Assembly: GCA_030550515.1 (NCBI GenBank)
Contig: JAUQPE010000024.1
Span: 1-64,000, forward strand
Origin: Thermotogota bacterium
GTDB lineage: Bacteria; Thermotogota; Thermotogae; Thermotogales; Thermotogaceae
DNA: 64,000 nt
Reading direction: 5' to 3'
A program made the translations under genes and the position numbers. How positions within the stretch are numbered: the stretch's first letter is position 1; the number at the start of each line of letters is the position of its first letter. Below are positions 49,414-57,813 of the stretch, in pieces. A model generated the notes under the pieces. That model ran no database searches. It was not told the DNA's origin and saw nothing but the letters and a program-made list of their open reading frames with translations.

Positions 49414-50727
49414 GTGAAGATGGCTTTCAGAGGAGGTATACATCCACCGCAACTGAAGGAGTTCACAAAGGACAAACCGATAGAAACGATGCCGCTGCCC
49501 AACAAGGTTTTCGTCTTCTTGGCGAACCACGCTGGTAACCCCTCCAAGTTGATCGTCTCGCCCGGGGACGAGGTGAAGACGGGGCAGATCATAGGTGTGC
49601 CGGACGGCTACATCTCCTCTTACGTGCACTCCCCCCTCACTGGAAGGGTGGTCGAAGTGAAGAAAATCTTTCACCCTGTGCTTGGGAGACCCATGGATGC
49701 GGTTGTGATAGAGAGAATTTCGGAAGATCAAGATCAGTGGATGAGGCTCGATACGAGTGGGGACTTTGAAAGGATGACCAGGGAGGAGATTCTGGATTTG
49801 GTGAGAAGGGCTGGTGTGGTGGGACTCGGTGGAGCGATGTTCCCCACACACGTGAAGCTTTCACCTCCTCCGGAAAAAAAGGTGGACACACTGATAATAA
49901 ACGGCGCCGAATGTGAATCGGTACTCACCATAGATCACCGTTTGATGCTCGAGCGTGCCGAGGAGATCCTTCTTGGAATCTTAATCATGATGAAGGTTCT
50001 CAAAGTTGAGAAGGCTATGCTGGGAATAGAAGACAACAAGAGAGATGCTTACGAACACTTGAAGAGAGTGTTCAAGGGCTACCCTGTGGAGTTGAAACTT
50101 TTGAAGACTAAGTACCCGCAAGGAGCTGAAAAACAACTCATCTACACGCTCACCGGAAGGAGAGTCCCCCGTGGAGGTCTTCCAATGGATGTAGGGGTGA
50201 TCGTCCAAAACGTCGGAACGTGTGTGGCGGTGAAAGAAGCAGTAATCGATGGGAAACCTTTGGTAGAGAGAGGTCTCACGGTGAGTGGCGACGGTGTAAG
50301 GGAACCGAAGAATCTGATGGTTAGGATAGGAACTCCCGTTTCAGAAGTCCTAGAATACTGCGGTGGGATAGATGAGAAAACCGAAAAAGTGTTGTTGGGA
50401 GGACCTATGACAGGGATCTCGATCACGGATCTGAGCATACCCATCTTGAAGGGGACGTCTGGTATCACTGCCCTTCTTCCTAGGGAAACGGGGGTGCAGA
50501 AACCGTGCATCAGGTGCAGCAGGTGTGTGATCGCTTGCCCCATGAATCTCCAGCCTTACCTTCTGTACCTCCTCGCGACGAAGAGGAGGTACGACGACGC
50601 TGTGAATGAAGGGTTGATGGATTGTATCGAGTGTGGTTCCTGCTCTTACGTCTGTCCTTCCAAGATAGAGCACGTCAGGCACATAAAACTTGCCAAGAAC
50701 GTCTACAGGGCCACGAGGAGGGGTTGA
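49414..50727 (+). CDS. rnfC: Rnf electron transport complex subunit RnfC
   Basis: Peripheral subunit carrying NADH/FMN and two [4Fe-4S] clusters in the ferredoxin:NAD+ oxidoreductase that pumps ions. 437 residues: N-terminal barrel (FRGGIHPPQLKEFT), Rossmann/FMN part with RAGVVGLGGAMFPTHVKL near 130 and NGAECES, and clusters CIRCSRCVIACP near 367 and CIECGSCSYVCP near 405. GTG at 49414 has GGAGGTGAT five bases upstream. First of rnfC-D-G-E-A-B. Confidence 0.95.
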   Translation: MKMAFRGGIHPPQLKEFTKDKPIETMPLPNKVFVFLANHAGNPSKLIVSPGDEVKTGQIIGVPDGYISSYVHSPLTGRVVEVKKIFHPVLGRPMDAVVIERISEDQDQWMRLDTSGDFERMTREEILDLVRRAGVVGLGGAMFPTHVKLSPPPEKKVDTLIINGAECESVLTIDHRLMLERAEEILLGILIMMKVLKVEKAMLGIEDNKRDAYEHLKRVFKGYPVELKLLKTKYPQGAEKQLIYTLTGRRVPRGGLPMDVGVIVQNVGTCVAVKEAVIDGKPLVERGLTVSGDGVREPKNLMVRIGTPVSEVLEYCGGIDEKTEKVLLGGPMTGISITDLSIPILKGTSGITALLPRETGVQKPCIRCSRCVIACPMNLQPYLLYLLATKRRYDDAVNEGLMDCIECGSCSYVCPSKIEHVRHIKLAKNVYRATRRG

Positions 50728-50729
50728 GG

Positions 50730-51686
50730 ATGAAACTTGTCAGTGCGTATCCACCACACCTTCGCGACACGGACGACGTTCGGAAAGTCATGTACGACGT
50801 TTTGATAGCCTTGACACCGGTGGTGATAGGCGCTGCGTACTTTTTCGGTTGGTATGCCCTTCTTTTGTGTGTGCTCGGAACGGTCCTCGGCGAACTCTTC
50901 GACTTCTTCGTGATGAGGTTTCTGAGAAAATCAAAAGATTTCGTTCCTGACGGAAGCGGGGCGGTCACCGGTTTGCTGCTCGCTTTAAACGTGAGCACTA
51001 GGCTTCCCATTTGGGCCTTCGTGATCGGTTTGGTCTTCGCTTTAGGAGTAGGAAAGCACGTGTTCGGCGGCCTTGGACAGAACATATTCAACCCTGCGCT
51101 CACAGGGAGGGTTTTCCTGCTCATCTCCTTCCCCACCTACATGACGGAGTGGGTAGACCCCCTGTCCGGTTTTTGGAAGTCTCCTTGGGACGCGACAACT
51201 GCCGCTACTCCTCTCGCGCTCTTCAAAGAGAAAGGTATCGTAACTTCTTACTGGGACTTGTTCATAGGAAACGTGAGGGGATCGATAGGAGAAACGAGCG
51301 CCTTGCTGTTGATCGTTGGGTTTCTGTACCTAGTCGTCAGAAAGAGGATCAAGCTCCTCATCCCAATATCCTATCTGGGGACAGTCTTTCTACTCTCGGC
51401 TGTCTTCTACTCGGTCAATCCGAAGTACGGAGATCCCACATTCCACCTTCTGAGTGGCGGATTGATGTTGGGAGCACTTTTCATGGCAACCGACATGGTC
51501 ACAAGCCCCATTACACCCCTGGGTCAGGCGATATTTGGCTTTGGATGCGGTTTCCTCACGCTCATAATAAGGCTGTTTGGATCCTATCCTGAGGGTGTAT
51601 CCTTTTCCATCCTGTTCATGAACGCGCTGGTCCCCTTGATAGACAGGGTGACCAAACCACGCATCTTCGGGGAGGTAGGCAGATGA
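50730..51686 (+). CDS. rnfD: Rnf complex subunit RnfD
   Basis: Membrane subunit with covalently bound FMN, 318 residues, about nine hydrophobic segments. The flavinylation-type stretch is TTAATPLALF near 160 (threonine in A-T-P-L), with GKHVFGGLGQNIFNPALTGR upstream of it. ATG at 50730 has GAGGAGGGG before it, two bases after the rnfC stop; sequence further upstream in this frame is rnfC in another frame. Overlaps rnfG by four bases. Confidence 0.94.
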   Translation: MKLVSAYPPHLRDTDDVRKVMYDVLIALTPVVIGAAYFFGWYALLLCVLGTVLGELFDFFVMRFLRKSKDFVPDGSGAVTGLLLALNVSTRLPIWAFVIGLVFALGVGKHVFGGLGQNIFNPALTGRVFLLISFPTYMTEWVDPLSGFWKSPWDATTAATPLALFKEKGIVTSYWDLFIGNVRGSIGETSALLLIVGFLYLVVRKRIKLLIPISYLGTVFLLSAVFYSVNPKYGDPTFHLLSGGLMLGALFMATDMVTSPITPLGQAIFGFGCGFLTLIIRLFGSYPEGVSFSILFMNALVPLIDRVTKPRIFGEVGR

Positions 51687-52369
51687 TGAAAAAGGAAATG
51701 TTGAAAACCGGTTTGACGTTGATGGTGTTCACCGTAGTGGCAGGTCTCGCGCTGAGCCTTGTGTACGTTGCAACCAAAGATAGGATCAAGAAATCGGAAA
51801 TCTCGGCAAAGTTGGAAGCCATAAATCAAGTTTTGAGGGATCCAATCTCGGGAGCAATCATTGTTGATGAGAGAGAAGTGAACGAAATCGTTCGGAGAGA
51901 AGGCGTGGAGAGTCGAACACTGAAAGAGTACAAGGAAGGAACGGTGTTGGGACCTCTTTACACTTTTTTATCCAGGGACGGTAGAAAAGTGTACGTCCTA
52001 TCGGCTCAAGCGCCTGGTTATGGAGGAAACGTGGTGACGATGGCGTGTTTCATCGAAAACGGAGAGGGATTAATGTTGAACGCCATTCGGGTGTTGGATT
52101 ACTCCCAGGAAACCCCGGGATTGGGCGCGAAGATAGGTGAAACCACTGTTCAAGAGAGGTTTTCTTTGATTCCTCCCGAAGGGCTCGAACACGGCGTGAG
52201 GGTGGACAAAGATGCGGGCAGTCCGCAGGGAACGGTTGAGGAATTGAAGGCGAAGGGGATCGTCAAGGTGAGCGACGTGATGACCGGTGCAACTATCACC
52301 TCGAGGGCTGTGACCACCGCAATAAACCTCATGTACAAGTACCTGACCGAGGAGGTTTTGAGAAGATGA
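51683..52369 (+). CDS. rnfG: Rnf complex subunit RnfG
   Basis: Extracytoplasmic flavoprotein with one N-terminal membrane anchor (about 10-30). 228 residues. The covalent FMN attachment motif (S/T)GAT reads MTGATITSRAV near 200, and GYGGNVVTMACF and TPGLGAKIG are family features. Maturation requires an ApbE flavin transferase, which is not in this window. Confidence 0.94.
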   Translation: MMKKEMLKTGLTLMVFTVVAGLALSLVYVATKDRIKKSEISAKLEAINQVLRDPISGAIIVDEREVNEIVRREGVESRTLKEYKEGTVLGPLYTFLSRDGRKVYVLSAQAPGYGGNVVTMACFIENGEGLMLNAIRVLDYSQETPGLGAKIGETTVQERFSLIPPEGLEHGVRVDKDAGSPQGTVEELKAKGIVKVSDVMTGATITSRAVTTAINLMYKYLTEEVLRR

Positions 52370-52959
52370 GCCGAATGAAAGAACTGGTCAAGGGTTTTGT
52401 GAAAGAAAACCCAACCTACGTCCAGGTACTCGGTATGTGCCCCACACTTGCCGTCACAACAAACGCGGTGAACGGCCTCGGTATGGGGCTTGCTACCACC
52501 TTCGTTTTGACACTCTCCAACGTTGTCATCTCTTCCATCAGAAAGTTGGTGCCCGAAAAGATCAGGATACCGATTTTCATAGTGGTGATCGCCACCTTCG
52601 TCACGATCATAGACTTGCTTATGCACGCCTATCTCTACGACCTGTGGAAGACTCTGGGACTCTACATACCGCTCATAGTCGTCAACTGTATAATAATGGG
52701 GAGAGCTGAAGCCTACGCGTCCAAGCACGGTGCGCTCGATTCTCTGATGGACGGGATCGGAATGGGCCTAGGATTCACGGGATCCCTCGTTCTTCTGGGA
52801 AGTATCAGAGAGCTCTTCGGCAACGGAACAATATTTGGGATAAAGGTGTGGTCCCTGAGGGTGTTCCTGGGGATACTACCACCTGGTGCTTACATCACCC
52901 TTGGTCTTCTTTCCGGACTCTTCGTCTTCGTCGGCAAAAAGAGAGGTGATAAGAAATGA
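52366..52959 (+). CDS. rnfE: Rnf complex subunit RnfE
   Basis: Six-helix membrane subunit, 197 residues, paralogous to RnfA and inverted relative to it in the membrane. Conserved cysteines lie in [10 protein letters not shown] near 24 and [12 protein letters not shown] near 107, positions that in solved Rnf/NQR complexes help hold a [2Fe-2S] cluster within the membrane between RnfA and RnfE. Four-base overlaps on both sides. Confidence 0.94.
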   Translation: MSRMKELVKGFVKENPTYVQVLGMCPTLAVTTNAVNGLGMGLATTFVLTLSNVVISSIRKLVPEKIRIPIFIVVIATFVTIIDLLMHAYLYDLWKTLGLYIPLIVVNCIIMGRAEAYASKHGALDSLMDGIGMGLGFTGSLVLLGSIRELFGNGTIFGIKVWSLRVFLGILPPGAYITLGLLSGLFVFVGKKRGDKK

Positions 52960-53531
52960 AAGTTTTCCTTCTCTTCTTCGCCGCGATTTTCATAAACAAC
53001 TTCATACTCGCTAGGTTCCTCGGGATATGTCCGTTTCTTGGAGTTTCGAAAAAGCTGGAAACCGCTCTAGGGATGGGACTTGCTGTCATATTCGTTATGA
53101 CCGTTTCGTCGGCGATAGCGTGGACCCTAGACAGGCTCCTCATCAGTTTGGGATTGGATTTCCTGAGGACAATCGTTTTCATCGTGGTGATTGCCACGTT
53201 TGTTCAGTTCGTGGAGTTGTTCCTGAAGAAAACGAATCCCGGTTTGTACGAGGCGCTCGGTATATTCCTTCCTCTCATCACCACAAACTGCGCGATACTT
53301 GGCGTGGTGATTCTGAACAGCATGATGAAACTCGGTTTCCTCGAAGCCGTTTTTCACGCACTGGGCTCGAGCCTGGGTTTCACCATGGCCCTCGTGATCT
53401 TTGCGGGTGTGAGGGAGAAACTTGAAATGTACGATCTACCGGAACCGTTCAGAGGGACCGCAGGGGCCCTCATCACAGCCGGACTTCTCTCCATGGCGTT
53501 CATGGGTTTCCAAGGAATGGTGAAGATCTGA
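52956..53531 (+). CDS. rnfA: Rnf complex subunit RnfA
   Basis: Six-helix membrane subunit, 191 residues: [19 protein letters not shown] near 15-33 and [14 protein letters not shown] near 107 contain the cysteine pair equivalent to that in RnfE. Starts on ATGA with rnfE. The rnfB gene follows after 13 bases with a strong ribosome site. Confidence 0.95.
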   Translation: MKVFLLFFAAIFINNFILARFLGICPFLGVSKKLETALGMGLAVIFVMTVSSAIAWTLDRLLISLGLDFLRTIVFIVVIATFVQFVELFLKKTNPGLYEALGIFLPLITTNCAILGVVILNSMMKLGFLEAVFHALGSSLGFTMALVIFAGVREKLEMYDLPEPFRGTAGALITAGLLSMAFMGFQGMVKI

Positions 53532-53544
53532 GGAGGTGCTCTGT

Positions 53545-53829
53545 GTGGTAGTGGTTTACTCCGTTCTGCTCATGGGAGTTCTTGGGTTCAGCTTTGGGGT
53601 TTTTTTGGCGTACGCCGCTCAAAAGTTCAAGGTGGAAGAGGACAACAGGCTGAAGGAGATCTTAGGGATACTCCCAGGTATAAATTGCGGGGCGTGTGGT
53701 TTTCCAGGGTGCGAAGCCTACGCCAAAGCCATTTTGAGTGGGAAAGCTGACGTCAACCGGTGCCTTCCTGGAAGACCCCAAGGGGTACCCGAGAAGATAA
53801 AAAAAGTGCTCGAGGGTTCAAGCGGATGA
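53545..53829 (+). CDS. rnfB: RnfB, very short form without ferredoxin domains
   Basis: Only 94 residues: one membrane segment (about 1-22), then a single cluster domain, INCGACGFPGCEAYAKAI followed by the fourth cysteine in NRCLPG, ending at EKIKKVLEGSSG. Most RnfB proteins continue into at least two ferredoxin [4Fe-4S] motifs and run near 190-330 residues. The stop overlaps the dprA ATG (ATGA), and no CxxCxxC appears in any frame after it, so this looks like a genuine short subunit, not a frameshift. GTG at 53545 has GAGGAGG about eight bases upstream; a GTG at 53536 lies inside that site. Confidence 0.88.
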   Translation: MVVVYSVLLMGVLGFSFGVFLAYAAQKFKVEEDNRLKEILGILPGINCGACGFPGCEAYAKAILSGKADVNRCLPGRPQGVPEKIKKVLEGSSG

Positions 53830-54815
53830 CCCCTGTGGAGTTGGCGGTACTTTCCACTTACGGGCACTTTTCACGCGAAGAGATAGAGAGAGAACTTTCT
53901 TTGGAAGCGTTTTTGAGAAACGCCGACCCGAAGAAAGCGGAAAGGTTCTTGAAGATGGGGGGACTCGAGAAGATCGAAGAACAGGAAGAACTCTTGAAGA
54001 AGGCGGGAGCGAAGGCACTCTCATTCTGGGACGAAGGGTATCCAGAACTTTTGAGAAACGGTGTTCATCCCCCACTGGTTCTCTTCGTGATCGGAAACGC
54101 GAATCTTTTGAAAGAGCCTTCGATCTCCGTTGTGGGTACCAGGAAACCGACAAGTTATGGGGTGAAGGTCACCAGGGAGTTCGTCTCAGAACTCTCCAAG
54201 TACTTCGTCGTTGTCTCTGGGATGGCCTACGGAATAGACGCCGTCGCTCATGAGGTATCTTTGGAGAGCGGTGGAAAAACCGTGGCGGTATTGGGAACAG
54301 GTGTCGACGTGGTCTACCCGAAAACCAACGAGAAGCTGTACAGAAAGATCACCGAAAAGGGTTGTGTTGTGAGCGAGTTCCTGATGGGAACAGGTCCAAA
54401 GAAACATCACTTCCCCGCGCGAAACAGGATCGTGGCGGGTCTCTCCGTGGCCACGCTAGTCATGGAGGCGCCAGAGAAAAGTGGCGCTCTGATAACGGCA
54501 AACTTTGCGGCGGACGCCGGAAGGGATGTTTTTGCCGTGCCCGGAGACGTGGACAGGATCACGAGTGAGGGGACGAACGGATTGATCAAGTCGGGTGCTT
54601 ATCCTTTAACTGATCCAAGAGATGTGCTCGAAAGGTACGGTTTGAGAGTAAGAAGGGAAGAACCTCAGCTTGAGGGGGAAGAGGAGGTAGTGCTGGAGGC
54701 CCTCAAGGAAGGGAAAAGTCTCGAAGAAGTGGCCGAAACCCTAGGGTGGGAAGTGCAGAGGGTCCTCTCGATCGTTTCGGCACTCGAATTGAAGGGCTTC
54801 GTGAGATTTTCATGA
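53826..54815 (+). CDS. dprA: DNA processing protein DprA
   Basis: Loads RecA onto incoming single-stranded DNA during transformation. 329 residues: N-terminal helical/HhH part, Rossmann-like core with SVVGTRKPTSYGV near 102, SGMAYGIDAVAHE near 133, VAVLGTGVDVVYPKTNEKLY, FPARNRIVAGLS near 195 and PGDVDRITSEGTNGLIKSGA, then a C-terminal winged-helix-like segment (EVAETLGWEVQRVLS). ATG overlaps the rnfB stop. Its presence suggests natural competence is possible. Confidence 0.95.
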   Translation: MTPVELAVLSTYGHFSREEIERELSLEAFLRNADPKKAERFLKMGGLEKIEEQEELLKKAGAKALSFWDEGYPELLRNGVHPPLVLFVIGNANLLKEPSISVVGTRKPTSYGVKVTREFVSELSKYFVVVSGMAYGIDAVAHEVSLESGGKTVAVLGTGVDVVYPKTNEKLYRKITEKGCVVSEFLMGTGPKKHHFPARNRIVAGLSVATLVMEAPEKSGALITANFAADAGRDVFAVPGDVDRITSEGTNGLIKSGAYPLTDPRDVLERYGLRVRREEPQLEGEEEVVLEALKEGKSLEEVAETLGWEVQRVLSIVSALELKGFVRFS

Positions 54816-54837
54816 TAGAAGATGATGGGGTGAGAAC

Positions 54838-55089
54838 GTGCTCGTGTTGACGAGGAAGGTGGGCGAAAGTGTGATCATCGGAGACGAGATTGTCGTCACC
54901 ATCCTGAAAGTGGAGGGCAATTCTGTTAAAATCGGGATAGAAGCACCAAAGAACGTCAAGATATTGAGGAAAGAACTCTACGAAGACGTGAAGAGAATCA
55001 ATCTAGAAGCGTCAAAGGTATCGAAGGAGGATCTGAAGGAGGTCTGGAAGGATGATAAGGGTCACCCGAGAACTGGTACTTCACCTTGA
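54838..55089 (+). CDS. csrA: Carbon storage regulator CsrA
   Basis: RNA-binding dimer that blocks translation at GGA-containing hairpins, in many bacteria controlling flagellin and carbon metabolism. 83 residues: [18 protein letters not shown] start, [20 protein letters not shown] near 33-52, and an extended charged C-terminal tail. GTG start behind GGGGTGAGA. Overlaps gatC by 38 bases. Confidence 0.95.
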   Translation: MLVLTRKVGESVIIGDEIVVTILKVEGNSVKIGIEAPKNVKILRKELYEDVKRINLEASKVSKEDLKEVWKDDKGHPRTGTSP

Positions 55090-55342
55090 AAACCTGGCGC
55101 GACTCGAACTGAGCGAAGAAGAAAGGATTAGGTTGATGAGGGACTTCCAAGAGATACTGGATTACATGGAGCTCTTGAACGAGGTCGACGTACAAGGAGT
55201 GGAACCCATGTACACACCGGTAGAGGATCCCGCTTCTCTGAGAACGAGCGAACCGAGGTTCTTCGATGGGCGTGAACTCATAAAGTCGAACTTCCCCGAA
55301 GAGGAGAAGGGGCACATAAGAGTCCCTGGAATACACCAGTGA
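55052..55342 (+). CDS. gatC: Asp/Glu-tRNA amidotransferase subunit C
   Basis: Small stabilising subunit of GatCAB, which converts Glu-tRNA(Gln) or Asp-tRNA(Asn) to the amide form. 96 residues: [19 protein letters not shown] start, [22 protein letters not shown] near 33, C-terminal [15 protein letters not shown]. GatA and GatB are not in the window. ATG at 55052 is internal to csrA with GAGGTCTGGAAGG upstream. Ends on GTGA with yraN. Confidence 0.93.
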   Translation: MIRVTRELVLHLENLARLELSEEERIRLMRDFQEILDYMELLNEVDVQGVEPMYTPVEDPASLRTSEPRFFDGRELIKSNFPEEEKGHIRVPGIHQ

Positions 55343-55662
55343 ACTGGAAGGAAGCGGAAGAGATCGCGTGTTCTTTCTTGAAAAAGAAAGGCTACAAGAT
55401 CCTCCAGAGGAATTACAGAACGCGTTACGGAGAAATCGACGTGGTAGCTTTGTATAGGGGAACGCTCGTTTTCGTCGAAGTGAAAAGCGGTAGTTCGAGC
55501 GTGGATCCGCTCGATAGGATAGACTCGAGAAAAGTTCGAAGCATCGTGTTGAGCGCACTGTGTTACATGAAGGAGAAAGGTGAGACACGACCGGTGAGAG
55601 TGGACTTCGTGAGGGTTCTACCGAATTCGATAGAACACATCGAAGGTGTCTGGTTGGGGTGA
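55339..55662 (+). CDS. YraN/UPF0102 family nuclease-fold protein
   Basis: 107 residues of PD-(D/E)XK-like fold: [22 protein letters not shown] near 18-39 contains the E-I-D metal-site part and LVFVEVKSG supplies the E-x-K part. UPF0102 proteins are thought to act in DNA processing; function is not established. Some genomes place it near dprA, as here. GTG start overlaps the gatC stop. Confidence 0.88.
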   Translation: MNWKEAEEIACSFLKKKGYKILQRNYRTRYGEIDVVALYRGTLVFVEVKSGSSSVDPLDRIDSRKVRSIVLSALCYMKEKGETRPVRVDFVRVLPNSIEHIEGVWLG

Positions 55663-55666
55663 GAAG

Positions 55667-56116
55667 GTGAAGGTAGTCGCGACGAACAAGAAAGCCTACA
55701 CGGATTACGAGATACTCGAAACTTACGAGGCAGGCATCGTCTTGAAGGGAACAGAAGTGAAATCGCTCAGGGAAGGAAACGTTCACTTCAAAGACTCTTT
55801 CTGTAGGTTCAAGGATGGGGAGCTCTACCTCTTGAACCTCCACATCTCTCCCTACAGACACGGAAGCATCCACAACCACGATCCAGAAAGGCCGAGAAAA
55901 CTCCTCCTCCACAAAAGGGAATTGAAGAGGTTGATAGGAAAGGTTCAAGAAGAGGGAGTCACCATCGTTCCTTTGAAGATTTACTTCAACGATCGAGGAT
56001 TTGCGAAGGTGGAAATAGCGGTTGCGAGGGGTAAGAAGAAGTACGACAAGAGAGAAGCCATAAAGAAGCGCGAGCTGGAGAAAAAGCTGAGAGAGTACAT
56101 GAAATACACGCGCTGA
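55667..56116 (+). CDS. smpB: SsrA-binding protein SmpB
   Basis: Partner of tmRNA in rescue of stalled ribosomes. 149 residues: [20 protein letters not shown] near 6, [19 protein letters not shown] near 27-45, and a basic C-terminal tail ([20 protein letters not shown]). GTG at 55667 lies five bases past the yraN stop. The ssrA RNA gene is not in the window. Confidence 0.95.
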   Translation: MKVVATNKKAYTDYEILETYEAGIVLKGTEVKSLREGNVHFKDSFCRFKDGELYLLNLHISPYRHGSIHNHDPERPRKLLLHKRELKRLIGKVQEEGVTIVPLKIYFNDRGFAKVEIAVARGKKKYDKREAIKKRELEKKLREYMKYTR

Positions 56117-56129
56117 GAGTGGAGTGTGG

Positions 56130-56135
56130 TATACT
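56130..56135 (+). promoter_or_regulatory. Predicted rpmB promoter (extended -10)
   Basis: TGGTATACT in the 60-base gap after smpB is an extended -10 without a visible -35, giving a leader of about 35 bases that contains GGGAGGGAAGAGG before the ATG. Confidence 0.5.
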
Positions 56136-56176
56136 CAGGAGAGGATTCAAACAACACAATGGGAGGGAAGAGGATC

Positions 56177-56392
56177 ATGGCTAGAAGATGTGAAATATGC
56201 GGAAAAGAGACCAGGTCAGGTAAAAACGTGAGTCACTCGAACAAGAGAACGAACAGAAAGTTCAAACCCAACATTCAAAACGTTAGAGTGGTACTCGAAG
56301 ATGGTACCGTCAAGCGCATGAGAGTTTGTACCAAATGCCTGAAAGCTGGTAAAGTCAAGAAGTACGTCGGAAGGGTGGCAACGGAGGTGTGA
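56177..56392 (+). CDS. rpmB: 50S ribosomal protein L28
   Basis: 71 residues, zinc-binding form: [21 protein letters not shown] with CEIC at the N-terminus and CTKC near residue 55. Very basic. ATG at 56177 follows a purine-rich ribosome site; longer in-frame reading to 56126 passes through the promoter. Flanked by its own promoter and a strong terminator, so it can be expressed alone at high level. Confidence 0.96.
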   Translation: MARRCEICGKETRSGKNVSHSNKRTNRKFKPNIQNVRVVLEDGTVKRMRVCTKCLKAGKVKKYVGRVATEV

Positions 56393-56417
56393 TGCGGGCT
56401 CGTCCCGCGTCTTTTTT
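56391..56417 (+). terminator. Intrinsic terminator after rpmB
   Basis: GATGCGGG (56391-56398) pairs with CCCGCGTC (56404-56411) around loop CTCGT, then six T. The stem begins in the rpmB stop codon. The ATG of the next gene follows the T-run directly. Confidence 0.85.
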
Positions 56418-56810
56418 ATGACAATTTTCAGGTTCAGGTTGCCTTTCTGGTACAAGCTCCTCTTTCTCTTCCTTTGGGTAGCGAGTTTCAATTTAACGCT
56501 TTACCTCTTTTCAAAACCCCTCCATCCTGTGATGAAATACCCTTTGCTCGTGGTGGATTTGCTCTTTGGTGTGTGGGTGGTTTCCCTGTTCAAGCTCGAA
56601 GTGGTTGTCGACACAGAAGAAGGTTTCGTGAAACTCGGGAGAAAAATCTTGAGGATAGAAGAAATCTTGGAAGTGCGGCCGCGTTGGTTTACAGTGACGA
56701 TACTGACAAAGGATCAGAAAGTCTTGGTCTTCCTCCACTGCCTCGAGAACGTGGAGATCTTGAAGGAACTCGTTGAGAAGAAGGAGAGTGGAGAGGTTGA
56801 AACTGGGTGA
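56418..56810 (+). CDS. Small membrane protein with PH-like tail
   Basis: 130 residues: two membrane segments (about 12-32 and 40-59), then a cytosolic beta-rich part (VVVDTEEGFVKLGRKILRIE, FTVTILTKDQKVLVFLHC) and a final helix, the layout of bacterial PH-domain membrane proteins. That family guess is inference from pattern. The first ATG (56418) directly abuts the rpmB terminator T-run and has no ribosome site; no better start exists without losing the first membrane segment. It overlaps the HD-domain gene by 38 bases. Confidence 0.6.
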   Translation: MTIFRFRLPFWYKLLFLFLWVASFNLTLYLFSKPLHPVMKYPLLVVDLLFGVWVVSLFKLEVVVDTEEGFVKLGRKILRIEEILEVRPRWFTVTILTKDQKVLVFLHCLENVEILKELVEKKESGEVETG

Positions 56811-57813
56811 TCTTCTCCCCAAAGACTTTTTCGAGAGAGGGGAACTGTTCGTCAAGGATCTCGAGAGGTATCTGAACGCCAACGTTGACCTCGTGGCCAA
56901 GGTGAGGAGCAAAAAGCTCCAGGAAACGAAGGACAGTAAAAAATTTCTGCTGATCACACTCGAAGATAGGACAGGGTCCGTGAGGGTGGTGGACTGGTAC
57001 AACGCCGAAAAGAACGATTCCCGGATCAAGGAAGGCGATGTGGTGAGGGTGAGGGGGAGAGTTGTGTTCTTTGAAAACCGGTTGCAGATAAATCTGGAAG
57101 ACGAAGAAGACGCTTTGAAGATCCTCAAAGAGGACGAGTACGATTACACGAAGTTCGTCGCCCAAGCCAAAAAGGACGTGGAGATTTTGAGGAAGAAATT
57201 GATCAACTTGGTGGATCAAGTGAAAGATACTGATTACAAGAGACTCCTCAAGAGTTTTTTCGTGGACGACAACGTGTTCTTTGAAGAATTCTGCAAGGCC
57301 CCAGCCGGAATGAGGGTTCATCACGCCTACATGGGAGGTCTTCTGGAACACAGTGTGACTGTGGCTGAGATATGCAGGGAAATTGTGAGATTCTACAACG
57401 TGAACAGAGATCTGTTGATCGCAGGGGCTCTACTGCACGACGTGGGGAAAGTGAGAGAGTACACCATCACGAGCTCAGGGATAGAGGTGACAACCGAGGG
57501 AGAACTCAAAGGTCATATCGCCATAGGGGCGGAGATGGTGAGGGAAAGAGGAAAAAGCTTGAATCTTCCAGAAAAGAAGATCGTAGAACTTGAACACATC
57601 GTGCTCTCACACCACGGAGAACTCGAATGGGGATCTCCCGTGGTACCAAAGACCCTGGAGGCCCTGATCGTTCACTACATAGAGAGTTTGGACTCAAAAC
57701 TGGCGAGGTTTGCGGAAATGATGGAGACAGCGGAACCTGGAAAGAGTTGGTCCGAGTACGACAAGAACCTGGGAAGGAGGATCTTCCTGAGGGGCGGGGA
57801 AAGTTATGAGTGA
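56773..57813 (+). CDS. OB-fold/HD-domain 3'-5' exoribonuclease, YhaM-like
   Basis: About 346 residues. N-terminal OB-fold nucleic-acid-binding domain (near 30-125: LITLEDRTGSVRVVDWYN), then an HD phosphohydrolase domain with MRVHHAYMGGLLEHSVTVAE near 180, LLHDVGKVREY near 222 and VLSHHGELEWGSP near 275. This is the architecture of YhaM, a 3'-5' exonuclease in RNA and DNA turnover. Start uncertain: TTG 56773 has AAGGA five bases upstream; TTG 56797 would remove eight basic residues. Overlaps topA by eight bases. Confidence 0.85.
   Translation: MRRRRVERLKLGDLLPKDFFERGELFVKDLERYLNANVDLVAKVRSKKLQETKDSKKFLLITLEDRTGSVRVVDWYNAEKNDSRIKEGDVVRVRGRVVFFENRLQINLEDEEDALKILKEDEYDYTKFVAQAKKDVEILRKKLINLVDQVKDTDYKRLLKSFFVDDNVFFEEFCKAPAGMRVHHAYMGGLLEHSVTVAEICREIVRFYNVNRDLLIAGALLHDVGKVREYTITSSGIEVTTEGELKGHIAIGAEMVRERGKSLNLPEKKIVELEHIVLSHHGELEWGSPVVPKTLEALIVHYIESLDSKLARFAEMMETAEPGKSWSEYDKNLGRRIFLRGGESYE

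Noticed and set aside
52366-53531. RnfE and RnfA as NqrD/NqrE of a Na+-NQR
   Set aside because: The families are homologous, but the presence of RnfC with ferredoxin motifs and RnfB, and the absence of NqrF, indicate Rnf.
53530-53900. Frameshift that truncated RnfB
   Set aside because: No ferredoxin-type CxxCxxC motif occurs in any frame downstream, and the stop is neatly coupled to an intact dprA.
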